The translations under genes were made by a program, and so were the position numbers. The notes beneath the pieces were generated by a model. It saw nothing but the letters and a program-made list of their open reading frames with translations. It had not been told where the DNA came from and ran no database searches. From contig NZ_JAJOYT010000003.1 of NCBI RefSeq assembly GCF_021290965.1, positions 248,001 through 312,000 on the forward strand: a DNA stretch of 64,000 nt, written 5' to 3'. This DNA comes from Rheinheimera faecalis (lineage in GTDB: Bacteria; Pseudomonadota; Gammaproteobacteria; Enterobacterales; Alteromonadaceae). Position 1 is the stretch's first letter, and each line of letters opens with the position of its first letter. Shown here piece by piece: positions 9,518-17,002 of the stretch.

Positions 9518-9759
9518 TGCGGTCTGCGAAGCGACTTCTTATCAGGGGGTACTGATTTTTTGGTATTATTTTTGGCGAGGCCGGCTCGCGCAATATATAA
9601 CGGACTGCTTTGCTGATGAGTGCTGCTTTGTGCGCTTTGTTGCGCATAGCTGACGAATGCTTTACTCTGCACCTTAGATGAATGTTAAATAGTTAGCTCT
9701 CTGAGATTTATCTAAAAACGGTTTTTTTTCATAAAAACAACAAATTAAGGATAAATAAA
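9518..9759. other. Non-coding stretch, no clear feature
   Basis: It separates the J-domain gene from the PA2779-type gene. I do not recognise any remaining CbpA coding sequence here. The last 60 bp are AT-rich with AAAAACGGTTTTTTTT, likely promoter or leader sequence for the next gene, which has an AAGGA ribosome site. Confidence 0.4.
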
Positions 9760-10131
9760 ATGAATAAGTTTTTAAAAGCCAGCATCCTGTGCCCTATGTT
9801 AGTTCTTGGTATGAGCCAGGCTAGCGCTGCTGTGTTTAGTTCAGAGCAGGTTATCTCTAATCAACAGTTCAATTTCAATAAGCAGCAAGTATTGTCTTAT
9901 GTAGACAGTGCCGAAGTGCAGAATAAACTCATTGAGCTGGGCGTAAGTCCTGCTGATGCAAAACAACGTATCGCCAATATGACTGCCGAAGAACTGAGTG
10001 CACTGAATAGTCAGATGAACGAAATGCCTGCAGGCGGTATTGTCGGTGTTGTGGTTACTGTACTGGTGGTTGTGGTTGTAACGGATTTAATGGGTCTTAC
10101 TGACGTTTACCCTTTTATCAACCCAATTTAA
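9760..10131 (+). CDS. PA2779 family exported protein
   Basis: 123 residues. A signal peptide (about 1-23, ending ASA) is followed by a helical region (about 30-88, SPADAKQRIANMTAEELSAL) and then MPAGG and a very hydrophobic segment (about 94-112, almost all Val/Leu/Gly). It ends in LTDVYPFINPI. This plan and the immediately following C39-like peptidase match the PA2779/PA2778 pair named from Pseudomonas aeruginosa; the function is unknown. A Gly-Gly (92-93) lies just before the hydrophobic tail. Three bases separate it from the peptidase gene, so they are co-transcribed. Confidence 0.8.
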   Translation: MNKFLKASILCPMLVLGMSQASAAVFSSEQVISNQQFNFNKQQVLSYVDSAEVQNKLIELGVSPADAKQRIANMTAEELSALNSQMNEMPAGGIVGVVVTVLVVVVVTDLMGLTDVYPFINPI

Positions 10132-10134
10132 TTC

Positions 10135-11112
10135 GTGAGTTTGATGGTTTTACTACGACAGGCCTGCCTTTTGGCGGGCTTGTTGATTTTACTGACAGGC
10201 TGCCAAACTCCACCACAAACCAAGCAGCTACTGGCAGAGCCTCCTGCTATCGCTTCTGCACATCTTATCCCACAAGTGCCATTTTATCCGCAGCAAGAGT
10301 ATTTTTGCGGCCCAACGACCTTATCTGAAGTTGCTGGTTTTTATGGACTTAAAAAAGACCCAGCCACTATAGCGCCCACTACCTTTATTTCGGGTTTGCA
10401 AGGCACTCTGCAAATTGAAATGTCGGCTGCAACACGGCAACTTGGTCTGGTTGCTTATGCGCAGCGCGGTACCATGCACCAACTATTAAGTCTGGTTGCG
10501 GAAAACATTCCAATCATAGTGCTACAAAACAACTCTCTGGCCTGGCTGCCGCAGTGGCATTATGCCGTGGTGATTGGCTACGACCTGCAACGCAAAGAAG
10601 TGATTTTGCATACCGGGGTGACTGAAGCGCACCGGCTGAACTTTTCTACCTTTGAGCGTACCTGGGCGCGTGGCAATTACTGGTTTTTAGCCATGTTACC
10701 TGCGGATAAAAGCAGTGCTCAGCTTGAACCCTTTATTTACACCAAAGCCAGTCAGGATTTACTCAGCACTCAACAGGTTAAGAGTGGTATTACAGCGCTT
10801 AAAACCGCCACAAGCCAATGGCCTGACTATTGGTTACCGTACTTTTTATTGGGTAATCATTACTTCTCAAGCCAGCCTTTAGTGGCTGCTCAGTGGTTTG
10901 AAAAAGGACTGCCTTTTGCTCAGCAGGAAATATCTTATCTGAACAATTACGCTGTGCTGCTGAGTGAACAAGGTTGCCAGGTTAAAGCAACCACACTGAT
11001 TGAAGCTGCGCTAAAAATCTCTCCGAATGACAGCAATCTGCTGGATAGCCAAAAGCAAATTCGCGCAGGTACCAATAAAGCCTCCTCATTATGTGCCGCA
11101 GTTATGCGCTAA
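10135..11112 (+). CDS. PA2778 family C39-like cysteine peptidase, lipoprotein
   Basis: 325 residues starting at GTG 10135 (ATG 10144 is possible). The N-terminus is a lipoprotein signal with lipobox LLTGC (Cys23). A papain-like peptidase of the C39/bacteriocin-processing type follows: QEYFCGPTTL holds the likely nucleophile Cys58, WHYAVVIGYD holds His142 and Asp150. The C-terminal third (about 200-310) looks like TPR-type helical repeats (YWLPYFLLGNHYF, SYLNNYAVLLSEQG). It would act on the periplasmic side of a membrane. Its natural partner is the preceding gene; whether that protein is its substrate is unproven. It ends directly against the convergent methyltransferase gene. Confidence 0.82.
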   Translation: MSLMVLLRQACLLAGLLILLTGCQTPPQTKQLLAEPPAIASAHLIPQVPFYPQQEYFCGPTTLSEVAGFYGLKKDPATIAPTTFISGLQGTLQIEMSAATRQLGLVAYAQRGTMHQLLSLVAENIPIIVLQNNSLAWLPQWHYAVVIGYDLQRKEVILHTGVTEAHRLNFSTFERTWARGNYWFLAMLPADKSSAQLEPFIYTKASQDLLSTQQVKSGITALKTATSQWPDYWLPYFLLGNHYFSSQPLVAAQWFEKGLPFAQQEISYLNNYAVLLSEQGCQVKATTLIEAALKISPNDSNLLDSQKQIRAGTNKASSLCAAVMR

Positions 11113-11778
11113 TCATCCGGCATAGGCTACCCAGCCTTTAAAGCTAAATCCGGCATAAAACAAACTGATACCGGAAAAACCGGCTTGTTTTAATAAAGCC
11201 TCCTCTTCGTCGGGCGCCAAAATACTGAGTTTGGTTTTCATCGCTTCTTTTGCCACTTCAGGATTTGCAGATTGTGAATTGCCAAAAGCCAGATGTCGCG
11301 AGATCCAGAGTGTCCGCTCAGGCTCAGTTTGAGGGAAGCTATGGTGCGCGATAATCAAAGGAGCTTTAGGCTTCAGGCGTTGATGAATTTGTTTCAGTGT
11401 TTCAAGCCGGCTCTCTCGCGGAATAAAGTGAAAGGTCAGTAAACATACCGCACCGTCAAATGGGCCTTGTGGTGCGTCTTCTATATAACCCTGGTGAAAA
11501 CGAACACGATCCCGATAACTGGACACTGTTTCAGCTGCCAGCTCTAACATTCCGGCAGAAGGGTCAACACCCTCAAAACTCCAGCCTGATTGGGCTTCAG
11601 CCAGAGCTTTAATTTCAAGTCCTCCTCCAGCACCCAAAACCAACAAAGAACCGTCGGCAGGCACTTGTTCTGCAAGCAGTATGGCGGTCATTCGATGTAA
11701 ACTATGGTAACCGGGAACTTGCCGTGGTGGGCCTTCGAGGTAGGTGTTTTCAGGAGGTTGCACAAAGTGGTTGTTCAT
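11113..11778 (-). CDS. Class I SAM-dependent methyltransferase
   Basis: 221 residues with the Rossmann-type methyltransferase core: LLVLGAGGGLEI (residues 45-56, motif I), GVDPSAGMLELA (motif II, acidic residue binding the ribose), and FDGAVCLLTFHFI (motif IV). The substrate is not evident. It is divergent from the Rrf2-type regulator gene, with a perfect palindrome between them, so that regulator probably controls it. Confidence 0.85.
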   Translation of the reverse strand: MNNHFVQPPENTYLEGPPRQVPGYHSLHRMTAILLAEQVPADGSLLVLGAGGGLEIKALAEAQSGWSFEGVDPSAGMLELAAETVSSYRDRVRFHQGYIEDAPQGPFDGAVCLLTFHFIPRESRLETLKQIHQRLKPKAPLIIAHHSFPQTEPERTLWISRHLAFGNSQSANPEVAKEAMKTKLSILAPDEEEALLKQAGFSGISLFYAGFSFKGWVAYAG

Positions 11779-11854
11779 AGCTTTTTCCAGAATTTAAGGT
11801 AATGAAACTAAATAGCCCGGCGGACTTTAGTTTATTACTTGTGATGAATTTCAG

Positions 11855-11871
11855 GTATCATCAAATGATAC
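11855..11871. promoter_or_regulatory. Candidate operator of the Rrf2 regulator
   Basis: GTATCATCAAATGATAC is a perfect 7-3-7 palindrome located in the 150-bp space between the divergent methyltransferase and Rrf2 genes. Position and symmetry suit a dimeric repressor acting on both promoters. Assignment to this regulator is inference. Confidence 0.55.
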
Positions 11872-11928
11872 GTGAGTTGTTATTTTTGTCAAACATGCCG
11901 ATGGATGACGGAATGAAGGACGTAAATA

Positions 11929-12330
11929 ATGAATAAAGACACACGTTTGTCTGACGTGCTGCATGTTTTATTGCATCTTGAGCATGCAAAAGAGCCTGTA
12001 ACTTCAGAGGTTTTAGCGCAGAACATGGGGACTAATCCTGCTGTGTTTCGCCGCACCATGGCTGGCTTGAGAGACGGGGGATATGTAATGTCCGGCAAAG
12101 GCCATGGTGGAGGTTGGAGCTTAGCCCGCCCTCTGGATCAAATCAGTCTTTTGGATATTTATATCGCGCTTGGTCGGCCTGGCTTATTTGCTATTGGCAG
12201 CCGGTCTCAGCATCCGGAGTGTAAAATTGAGAAAAAGGTAAATAAGGCACTGGCCGATACTCTGGATCAGGCGGAAGCATTATTTATCCAACGTTTTGGA
12301 GAGGTAAAGCTGGATCAACTGCGGCCTTAG
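11929..12330 (+). CDS. Rrf2 family transcriptional regulator
   Basis: 133 residues with an N-terminal winged helix (MNKDTRLSDVLHVLLHLEHA, SEVLAQNMGTNPAVFRRTM, KGHGGGWSLARPLDQISLLDIY), the Rrf2 layout. Unlike IscR or NsrR it has a single Cys (HPEC, about residue 97), so it probably has no Fe-S cluster and resembles the YwgB/YwnA-type members. It is divergent from a methyltransferase gene and a palindrome lies between; it may regulate both. Confidence 0.88.
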   Translation: MNKDTRLSDVLHVLLHLEHAKEPVTSEVLAQNMGTNPAVFRRTMAGLRDGGYVMSGKGHGGGWSLARPLDQISLLDIYIALGRPGLFAIGSRSQHPECKIEKKVNKALADTLDQAEALFIQRFGEVKLDQLRP

Positions 12331-12401
12331 GCTCGGGCTGTTCGAACTGTAGTTTGGGTAAGAGTTTGTTTGTCTCTGATCTATAAAGTTATTAGTGGAA
12401 A

Positions 12402-12429
12402 AAGCACTTTAATGGCCATTAAAGTGCTT
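12402..12429 (-). terminator. Terminator of the RidA-family gene
   Basis: A perfect 28-bp palindrome (AAGCACTTTAATGG and its complement) lies 10 bp past the RidA-type stop; on the minus strand it runs into CTTTTTCC. It could also stop readthrough from the Rrf2 gene on the plus strand. Confidence 0.75.
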
Positions 12430-12439
12430 GTTCGGATCT

Positions 12440-12832
12440 TCAGCCAGGAATTCGGGCTATTACTTTGATCTCAAAATCAAAGCCTGATAGCCAGGTAACA
12501 CCCACTGCTGTCCAGTTTGGATAAGGTGGGACACCAAAGATCTTTTGTTTTACTTTCATAATGGTGCCGAATTGATGTTGTGGATCGGTATGAAAGGTGG
12601 TGACATCGACGATATCGTCAAAACCGCAACCTGCTGCAGCCAAAGTAGCTTTAAGATTCTCAAAGGCTAACTCAACCTGAAGTTCGAAATCCGCTTCTGG
12701 GCTGCCGTCAGCATGGCTGCCGACCTGACCGGAAACGAACAACAGATCGCCTGAGCGAATTGCTGCTGAATAACCATGCTCTTCATAAAGTGCATGTCTG
12801 TTGGCGGGGAAAATAACTTCTTTTGTAGTCAT
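12440..12832 (-). CDS. RidA family protein
   Basis: 130 residues of the RidA/YjgF/UK114 fold. Canonical RidA deaminates reactive enamine/imine intermediates. FVSGQVGSHADGSPEADFELQ, LAAAGCGFDDIVDVTTF and PPYPNWTAVGVTWL follow the family pattern, though the canonical active-site Arg region near the C-terminus reads differently (FEIKVIARIPG retains the Arg before the end). ATG 12832 is the natural start, with AGAGAG upstream; the open frame extends to 13030 only by running through the operator region. It is divergent from a TetR gene with three operators between, so it is presumably TetR-controlled. Confidence 0.85.
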   Translation of the reverse strand: MTTKEVIFPANRHALYEEHGYSAAIRSGDLLFVSGQVGSHADGSPEADFELQVELAFENLKATLAAAGCGFDDIVDVTTFHTDPQHQFGTIMKVKQKIFGVPPYPNWTAVGVTWLSGFDFEIKVIARIPG

Positions 12833-12941
12833 GGTATAGCTCTCTTTGTAAAAGGTTTGATTGGCTGTGAAGCTACGGATATGTGCAGTAGCACAACTCA
12901 ATCCGGATAGTTTTAATGGTCCTGCATGTTGAATTGGTTTA

Positions 12942-13007
12942 ACATACGAGGCGTATGTAGAATATCTCGCATACGCTGCGTATGTCAAGTGGCATACATT
13001 GCGTATG
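12942..13007. promoter_or_regulatory. Three-copy TetR operator array
   Basis: Three palindromes share the form CATACGNNGCGTATG: 12943-12957, 12970-12984 and 12993-13007 (the last with one mismatch, CATACATTGCGTATG). They fill the space between the divergent RidA and TetR genes, and the last ends 4 bp before the TetR ribosome site (AAGGAG, 13011-13016). Autorepression and control of the RidA gene are the likely roles. Confidence 0.75.
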
Positions 13008-13022
13008 TGAAAGGAGTATGGA

Positions 13023-13610
13023 ATGAGCATCCGATTAACAAAGATGGCGGAAAACCGCGAGAAGCTGATTACTGCTGCGCGGCGGGCCTTTGCTGAACAA
13101 GGTTACGCTGCGGCGTCTATGGATACCTTAACTGCTGAAGCGGGGTTAACCCGGGGGGCGCTGTACCATAACTTTGGCGATAAACGTGGTTTGCTTGCTG
13201 CTGTTGTCGATCAGATTGACTCTGAAATGGCTGAATATGCGAAGTCTGTCGGCGCCAAAGCAGAGAATGCCTGGTTAGGTTTATTAGCTGAAGGCGCGGC
13301 TTATATAGAAAAGGCGCTGGACCCTGAAGTGCAGCGCATTGTATTGCTGGATGGCCCTTCGGTGCTGGGTGACCCATCACAATGGCCGAGCCAGAATAAA
13401 TGTCTGCAATCGACCAGAAACACTATTGAGACGTTGATTGAAAATGGCACCGTCAAGCCGGTCGATGCTGAAGCTGCCGCTATGTTGTTAAATGGCGCTG
13501 CTTTAAATGCAGCGCTTTGGCTAGCCTCAAGTGCTAATCCTCAGGCTATGCTGCCAAAAACGCTGGAGGCATTTAATTTGCTGGCTTCAGGTTTTTTGGT
13601 GAAGGGCTGA
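13023..13610 (+). CDS. TetR/AcrR family transcriptional regulator
   Basis: 195 residues. The N-terminal HTH (about residues 9-55) shows the TetR signature: AARRAFAEQGYAAASMDTLT, AEAGLTRGALYHNFGDKRGLL. The C-terminal ligand-binding part is typical of TetR_C-type regulators (LLDGPSVLGDPSQW). It is preceded by AAGGAG and by three palindromes. Divergent from the RidA-family gene, which is its best candidate target; the inducer is unknown. Confidence 0.92.
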   Translation: MSIRLTKMAENREKLITAARRAFAEQGYAAASMDTLTAEAGLTRGALYHNFGDKRGLLAAVVDQIDSEMAEYAKSVGAKAENAWLGLLAEGAAYIEKALDPEVQRIVLLDGPSVLGDPSQWPSQNKCLQSTRNTIETLIENGTVKPVDAEAAAMLLNGAALNAALWLASSANPQAMLPKTLEAFNLLASGFLVKG

Positions 13611-13752
13611 TAGAGAAAGAATATCCTTTTGTATCTTCAGAAAACGCTGCCTTTTTAGCAAGACGCTCGTCTTGATGACTCTTGGAGGGGAGATATAAGT
13701 TTTAGCTATGCTCTTCTTTTAACTTATTGATTTTTAATAAGTGTCATATTAG

Positions 13753-13764
13753 TGTCAGCTGACA
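13753..13764. promoter_or_regulatory. Candidate operator upstream of the membrane protein/XRE pair
   Basis: TGTCAGCTGACA is a perfect 12-bp palindrome about 85 bp before the membrane protein gene. TGTCA half-sites recur close by (13743-13747, 13775-13779). It suits a small XRE dimer, such as the one encoded at 14247-14558. Confidence 0.4.
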
Positions 13765-13794
13765 AATGTTGGACTGTCATAGCAAAGTCGTCAG

Positions 13795-13831
13795 AAGTTT
13801 CGGACTGTCGTGCTGTACTGAGTCCGAACTT
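13795..13831 (+). promoter_or_regulatory. Leader hairpin upstream of the membrane protein gene
   Basis: TTCGGACT (13799-13806) pairs with AGTCCGAA (13821-13828), with further pairing of AAGTT/AACTT outside, giving a stem of about 11 bp. It ends some 8 bp before the ribosome site (GGAGAA) of the gene at 13850, so it may shape translation. Confidence 0.4.
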
Positions 13832-13849
13832 TATCAATGGAGAAACCTT

Positions 13850-14242
13850 ATGAATATTCAAGCTGACCGTGCTGTCACGTTTTTTGACTTGGGTGAAGAT
13901 TGCATACGTGTAGAGTCGTCTTTTCTAACCGGACAGGAGCAGGTATTTGTTAATGATCAACTGATCTCGAAAAAGCTCAGTTGGCGTTATAGCTCAACCC
14001 ATGCCTTTGAGATTAAAGGGCAAGCCATAGAAATTAAGATCCGTATTGGTAGTATTTTACGTGGTCCTGTAGTGATTGAGCTTTGGGTGAATGGCGAGAA
14101 GAAAGACAGTGACGAATGGGATTTGAAACGTATTATGCAGCAGGCACGACAACCAGGGTGGAAATTTTTACTGACGATTTTTCTGTGTGGTATGGCTGGT
14201 GCTGCAGTGGGGTTCACCCTGGTCATGCTGTTCAAAGGATAA
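13850..14242 (+). CDS. Hypothetical protein with one C-terminal transmembrane helix
   Basis: 131 residues from ATG 13850, which has GGAGAA 7 nt upstream. The first ~85 residues look like a small beta-rich soluble domain (VFVNDQLISKKLSWRYSS, GQAIEIKIRIGS). Near the C-terminus FLLTIFLCGMAGAAVGFTLV is a hydrophobic helix, so it is probably a tail-anchored inner-membrane protein. The XRE regulator gene starts 4 bp after its stop, so the two form an operon. I do not recognise the family. Confidence 0.65.
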   Translation: MNIQADRAVTFFDLGEDCIRVESSFLTGQEQVFVNDQLISKKLSWRYSSTHAFEIKGQAIEIKIRIGSILRGPVVIELWVNGEKKDSDEWDLKRIMQQARQPGWKFLLTIFLCGMAGAAVGFTLVMLFKG

Positions 14243-14246
14243 TGTT

Positions 14247-14558
14247 ATGCAACTGAACTTCTTATTGATTCGCCAGTTACGAACAGACAAAGGCTGGACC
14301 CAGCAGCACCTGGCAGACATTTGTGATCTGAGCCTGCGAACCATTCAGCGGGTGGAAGTGCAGGGCATAGCCTCGTTGGAAACCAGTAAAGCACTGGCTG
14401 CAGCCTTTGAGGTAAACCGAGAGTCACTGTTGAGTGAGGTCGGTCTTTCTGTTGCTAGCTCTGATAGCAGCAAAAAGCCTATACCCTTGTGGTTACTCTG
14501 CGCTACTTTTTTGGCCGGAGTACTTTGTGGCGCATTTTTACTTAGTTTGTCAGGTTAG
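14247..14558 (+). CDS. Membrane-anchored XRE family regulator
   Basis: 103 residues from ATG 14247. Residues 5-60 are a helix-turn-helix of the Cro/C1 (XRE) type: LIRQLRTDKGWTQQHLADIC and LSLRTIQRVEVQG. The C-terminal ~20 residues (LWLLCATFLAGVLCGAFLL) are a transmembrane helix, so the DNA-binding domain is tethered to the membrane like its operon partner. Small HTH proteins with a membrane tail occur in many bacteria, with few known roles. Autoregulation through the upstream palindrome is a guess. Confidence 0.75.
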   Translation: MQLNFLLIRQLRTDKGWTQQHLADICDLSLRTIQRVEVQGIASLETSKALAAAFEVNRESLLSEVGLSVASSDSSKKPIPLWLLCATFLAGVLCGAFLLSLSG

Positions 14559-14571
14559 TCTGCGGCTTTGC

Positions 14572-15240
14572 TTAAAACGGACAAGGGCACGATATCGTCA
14601 TACGTTGCCCTGTTACCGGATGCTCAAACTCCAATTCTGATGCATGCAGCAAAAGGCGCGGTGCCATAGCCTGAGTTTCTGCTGTGCCATATAAATCACA
14701 GCCCAACATAGGGTGACCCAGATACTGGCTATGAATACGCAACTGATGAGTGCGGCCTGTTTCTGGTGTAAATAACAGCCTGGTGCGATCCGGCTTGGTC
14801 AGGCGTTCCAGCACCTGATAACGGCTAAGCGCTTTTTGCCCTTGTTCAAAACAAACTTTTAAACGTGGAAACAAAGCTTTGTCTTTGCTGATAGGCGCTT
14901 CGATGATGCCGCTATCTTTTTCTATATGACCAGCCACTATGCTTTGGTAGCGTTTTATTACAGTACGGGACTGAAACTGCTGGCTTAACAAGGCGTTAGT
15001 GGTTTTATCCAAGGTCAGTAGCATAATGCCTGAGGTGCCAAAGTCGAGTCGGTGTATTAAGCTGATTTGTGGATAAATTTGGGCTAAACGATAGTGCACA
15101 GAGTCCAGATTCAGCGGGTTTTTACCGGACAAACTTAACAAGCCGCTTGGTTTGTTGATCAGCAGAATATGCTCGTCCTGATACAGCGTTTCAATAGGCT
15201 GATGACAGGCAGGGGCAACAAAATTATCTATAACCGTCAT
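14572..15240 (-). CDS. RluA family pseudouridine synthase
   Basis: 222 residues. The catalytic motif HRLDFGTSGIMLL (Asp at about residue 65) and the GRTHQLRIH motif mark the RluA family. The length and overall pattern (LYQDEHILLINKPSGLLS at the start, MAPRLLLHASELEFEHP at the end) match RluA, which modifies 23S rRNA U746 and tRNA U32 in E. coli. There is no S4 domain. Related short members have other targets, so I leave the symbol open. Confidence 0.88.
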   Translation of the reverse strand: MTVIDNFVAPACHQPIETLYQDEHILLINKPSGLLSLSGKNPLNLDSVHYRLAQIYPQISLIHRLDFGTSGIMLLTLDKTTNALLSQQFQSRTVIKRYQSIVAGHIEKDSGIIEAPISKDKALFPRLKVCFEQGQKALSRYQVLERLTKPDRTRLLFTPETGRTHQLRIHSQYLGHPMLGCDLYGTAETQAMAPRLLLHASELEFEHPVTGQRMTISCPCPF

Positions 15241-15349
15241 CTTGGGTATCCCAACTAAATCTGGCGCAGAGTGTACTTGAAATCAAAGCTTGCTGCCTTG
15301 CTTTAACTTGGTGAAAATAGCTGTTTTCAGCCAGCAAGGGCGTTTGACG

Positions 15350-15802
15350 ATGAATTTGGATGAAGCAGAAGACTGGGCCTGGTGTGATGCGCAGTTTGCC
15401 GCTATTGAAGCTTATGTAAAAGCGCAGAATATTCCGCATGGCGTCATTTGTGACTGGCCTGAATGGTTTGCCGCCCCTTATGTTGGTTTATGGGCTGTGG
15501 AAGATCCGGCTGATCCGGGTTTTGTTGGGCACTGGATATTAGCCGGTGATTCGACTGGCGTGCAACCGCAGCCTGTGGCTTTTGATTATTTAAGTGCAGA
15601 AGATGGTGCTGAGCCTCGTGAAGCTTTAGCTGCTTTTGCCAAAAAGTGGGCTACTTTGGCAGCAGCTGCAGCGAAAGGCACAGCCTGGACTGGCAGCCCG
15701 GTATTAACGGGTGACTTAGCCCAGCAGGCCAGCCAGTTAGCGCGTCAGGCGGAGCTGTTAAAACTTTGGGCTGCTGACGATGATATGTGGGAGCAGGATT
15801 AA
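15350..15802 (+). CDS. DUF4826 family protein
   Basis: 150 residues, acidic and rich in Trp and Ala. The pattern (CDAQFAAIEAYVKAQNIPHG, WPEWFAAPYVGLWAVEDP, VGHWILAGDS) resembles DUF4826, a family of unknown function common in marine gammaproteobacteria. No signal peptide or membrane segment. It overlaps the convergent AraC gene by 4 bp. ATG 15350 is preceded only by a weak AGGG. Confidence 0.7.
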   Translation: MNLDEAEDWAWCDAQFAAIEAYVKAQNIPHGVICDWPEWFAAPYVGLWAVEDPADPGFVGHWILAGDSTGVQPQPVAFDYLSAEDGAEPREALAAFAKKWATLAAAAAKGTAWTGSPVLTGDLAQQASQLARQAELLKLWAADDDMWEQD

Positions 15803-16854
15803 AGTCCTGCCTCTTGTCGGAAAGCCGAAGGGGACAAGCCTACGACCCGCAAAAACTCTTTATTAAAGTTAGATTTGCTGCTGAACCCGGCCTGTTGCAT
15901 CACTTCAATCACCGGCATGTCAGGTTCAGCCAGTAATAAACGTTTTGCTTCGGCTATACGCTGATCATTCAGATAGACCGAATAACTTTGGCCGTACAGC
16001 TGATTAATGGCAGTGGACAACTGACGGGCTGGCAGTTGTAGCTTTTTGGCGGCTTGCGGCAAGGTAATACCAAATTCCTGTTTATACAGCTGCTCTTTAA
16101 TCACCAGTTGCTCAAAACGTTGCATGATGTCGGCGGCGCGTTGTTGTTCTTCTGCGGTTAAGCTTTTTTGTTCTGGTTGTGAGCCAAGCAGATACATCCA
16201 TTCCAGCCAGTTGCTGCGCTGTAAAGCGGCCAGCAAGGTGGCGATATTCAGCAGAAAAAAGGCGCAACCCGAAACAAAAAGTGCCACCGAGTCCTGCAGT
16301 TTGACACCTGCCTGAATTTCCTGAACCACAGCTATTTCACAGCCAATATTGATCAGTGCAATCAGCATCAGACAAGCTAACCAGCGATAAGCAGGAGAGG
16401 CCAAAGTGCCCAGATGGTGCAAGGCTTGTTTTCCTTGTCGCATCCGAAAAGCGATTAACAGGAAGTACAAAATAAAGCTGGCCATGATGGCGAAGTCTAT
16501 GCCGTTCATCAGCAGTGAGCTGCTGAGCAAAATCACAAACACTAGTGTGCCGGCGACAAAATGCAAAGCATCAGACCAGCGCAGTTGCGCATCGGGTTTT
16601 TGCACCAGGCAAAAATACAGATACAACAAAGGCCCAAGCCACATAGCCACCAAAGGCCGCAGCAAGCCTAAGGCACCAGCTTGTCCATGTACTACAGCAA
16701 TCAACACAATACTTTGATGGGCGTACAGCAGATAGCTAACACCCAGTAGACGTTTAGGCCAGGGCCGCAAAGCTGTCATAAACAAAAATTGTGCTGCTAA
16801 CAGCAGGCAAAGCAAAGTATTAGCGGACTGAATATAAGTAATGTAACTAAGCAT
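15799..16854 (-). CDS. Membrane-bound AraC family regulator
   Basis: 351 residues. The N-terminal ~220 residues hold about seven hydrophobic helices (for example ANTLLCLLLAAQFLFMTAL, ALHFVAGTLVFVILL). The C-terminal ~100 residues are an AraC-type double HTH: ITLPQAAKKLQLPARQLSTA and VIEVMQQAGFSSKSNFNKEF. This makes it a one-component membrane sensor-regulator. It is divergent from the secreted amidohydrolase gene, with a 21-bp-spaced direct repeat between, so that gene is the likely target. Confidence 0.85.
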   Translation of the reverse strand: MLSYITYIQSANTLLCLLLAAQFLFMTALRPWPKRLLGVSYLLYAHQSIVLIAVVHGQAGALGLLRPLVAMWLGPLLYLYFCLVQKPDAQLRWSDALHFVAGTLVFVILLSSSLLMNGIDFAIMASFILYFLLIAFRMRQGKQALHHLGTLASPAYRWLACLMLIALINIGCEIAVVQEIQAGVKLQDSVALFVSGCAFFLLNIATLLAALQRSNWLEWMYLLGSQPEQKSLTAEEQQRAADIMQRFEQLVIKEQLYKQEFGITLPQAAKKLQLPARQLSTAINQLYGQSYSVYLNDQRIAEAKRLLLAEPDMPVIEVMQQAGFSSKSNFNKEFLRVVGLSPSAFRQEAGL

Positions 16855-16900
16855 CTGATCTGCCTTTTAAATTATGACTCATCATAGCCCTGGTTAAGAC

Positions 16901-16938
16901 GACCTGAAACCTGTTTTTTAAGACCTCGATCCTGTTTT
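16901..16938. promoter_or_regulatory. Direct repeat, candidate AraC-family binding site
   Basis: GACCTNNNNCCTGTTTT occurs at 16901-16917 and again at 16922-16938, exactly 21 bp (two helical turns) apart in the same orientation. AraC-family regulators bind such direct repeats. It lies between the divergent AraC and amidohydrolase genes. Confidence 0.6.
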
Positions 16939-17002
16939 GAGTCGAGCCACAGGGCAAAAAAGCACAAAGTTGCTGGCAGTTCATCACAACAGGAAACTTT
17001 TT

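Noticed and set aside
9282-9672. Overlapping frames around the J-domain gene
   Set aside because: They are shadows of the J-domain reading frame, which has the HPD motif and a ribosome site.
8985-9759. Genomic island integrated at tRNA-Leu
   Set aside because: No integrase and no repeated tRNA 3' end found in the window, despite the truncated J-domain gene next to it.
12833-13030. N-terminal extension of the RidA-family protein
   Set aside because: The extra 66 codons run through the TetR operator palindromes and the RidA fold begins at ATG 12832 with a ribosome site.
13659-13674. CAAGACG/CGTCTTG hairpin as a terminator of the TetR gene
   Set aside because: Two-base loop and no T-run after it.
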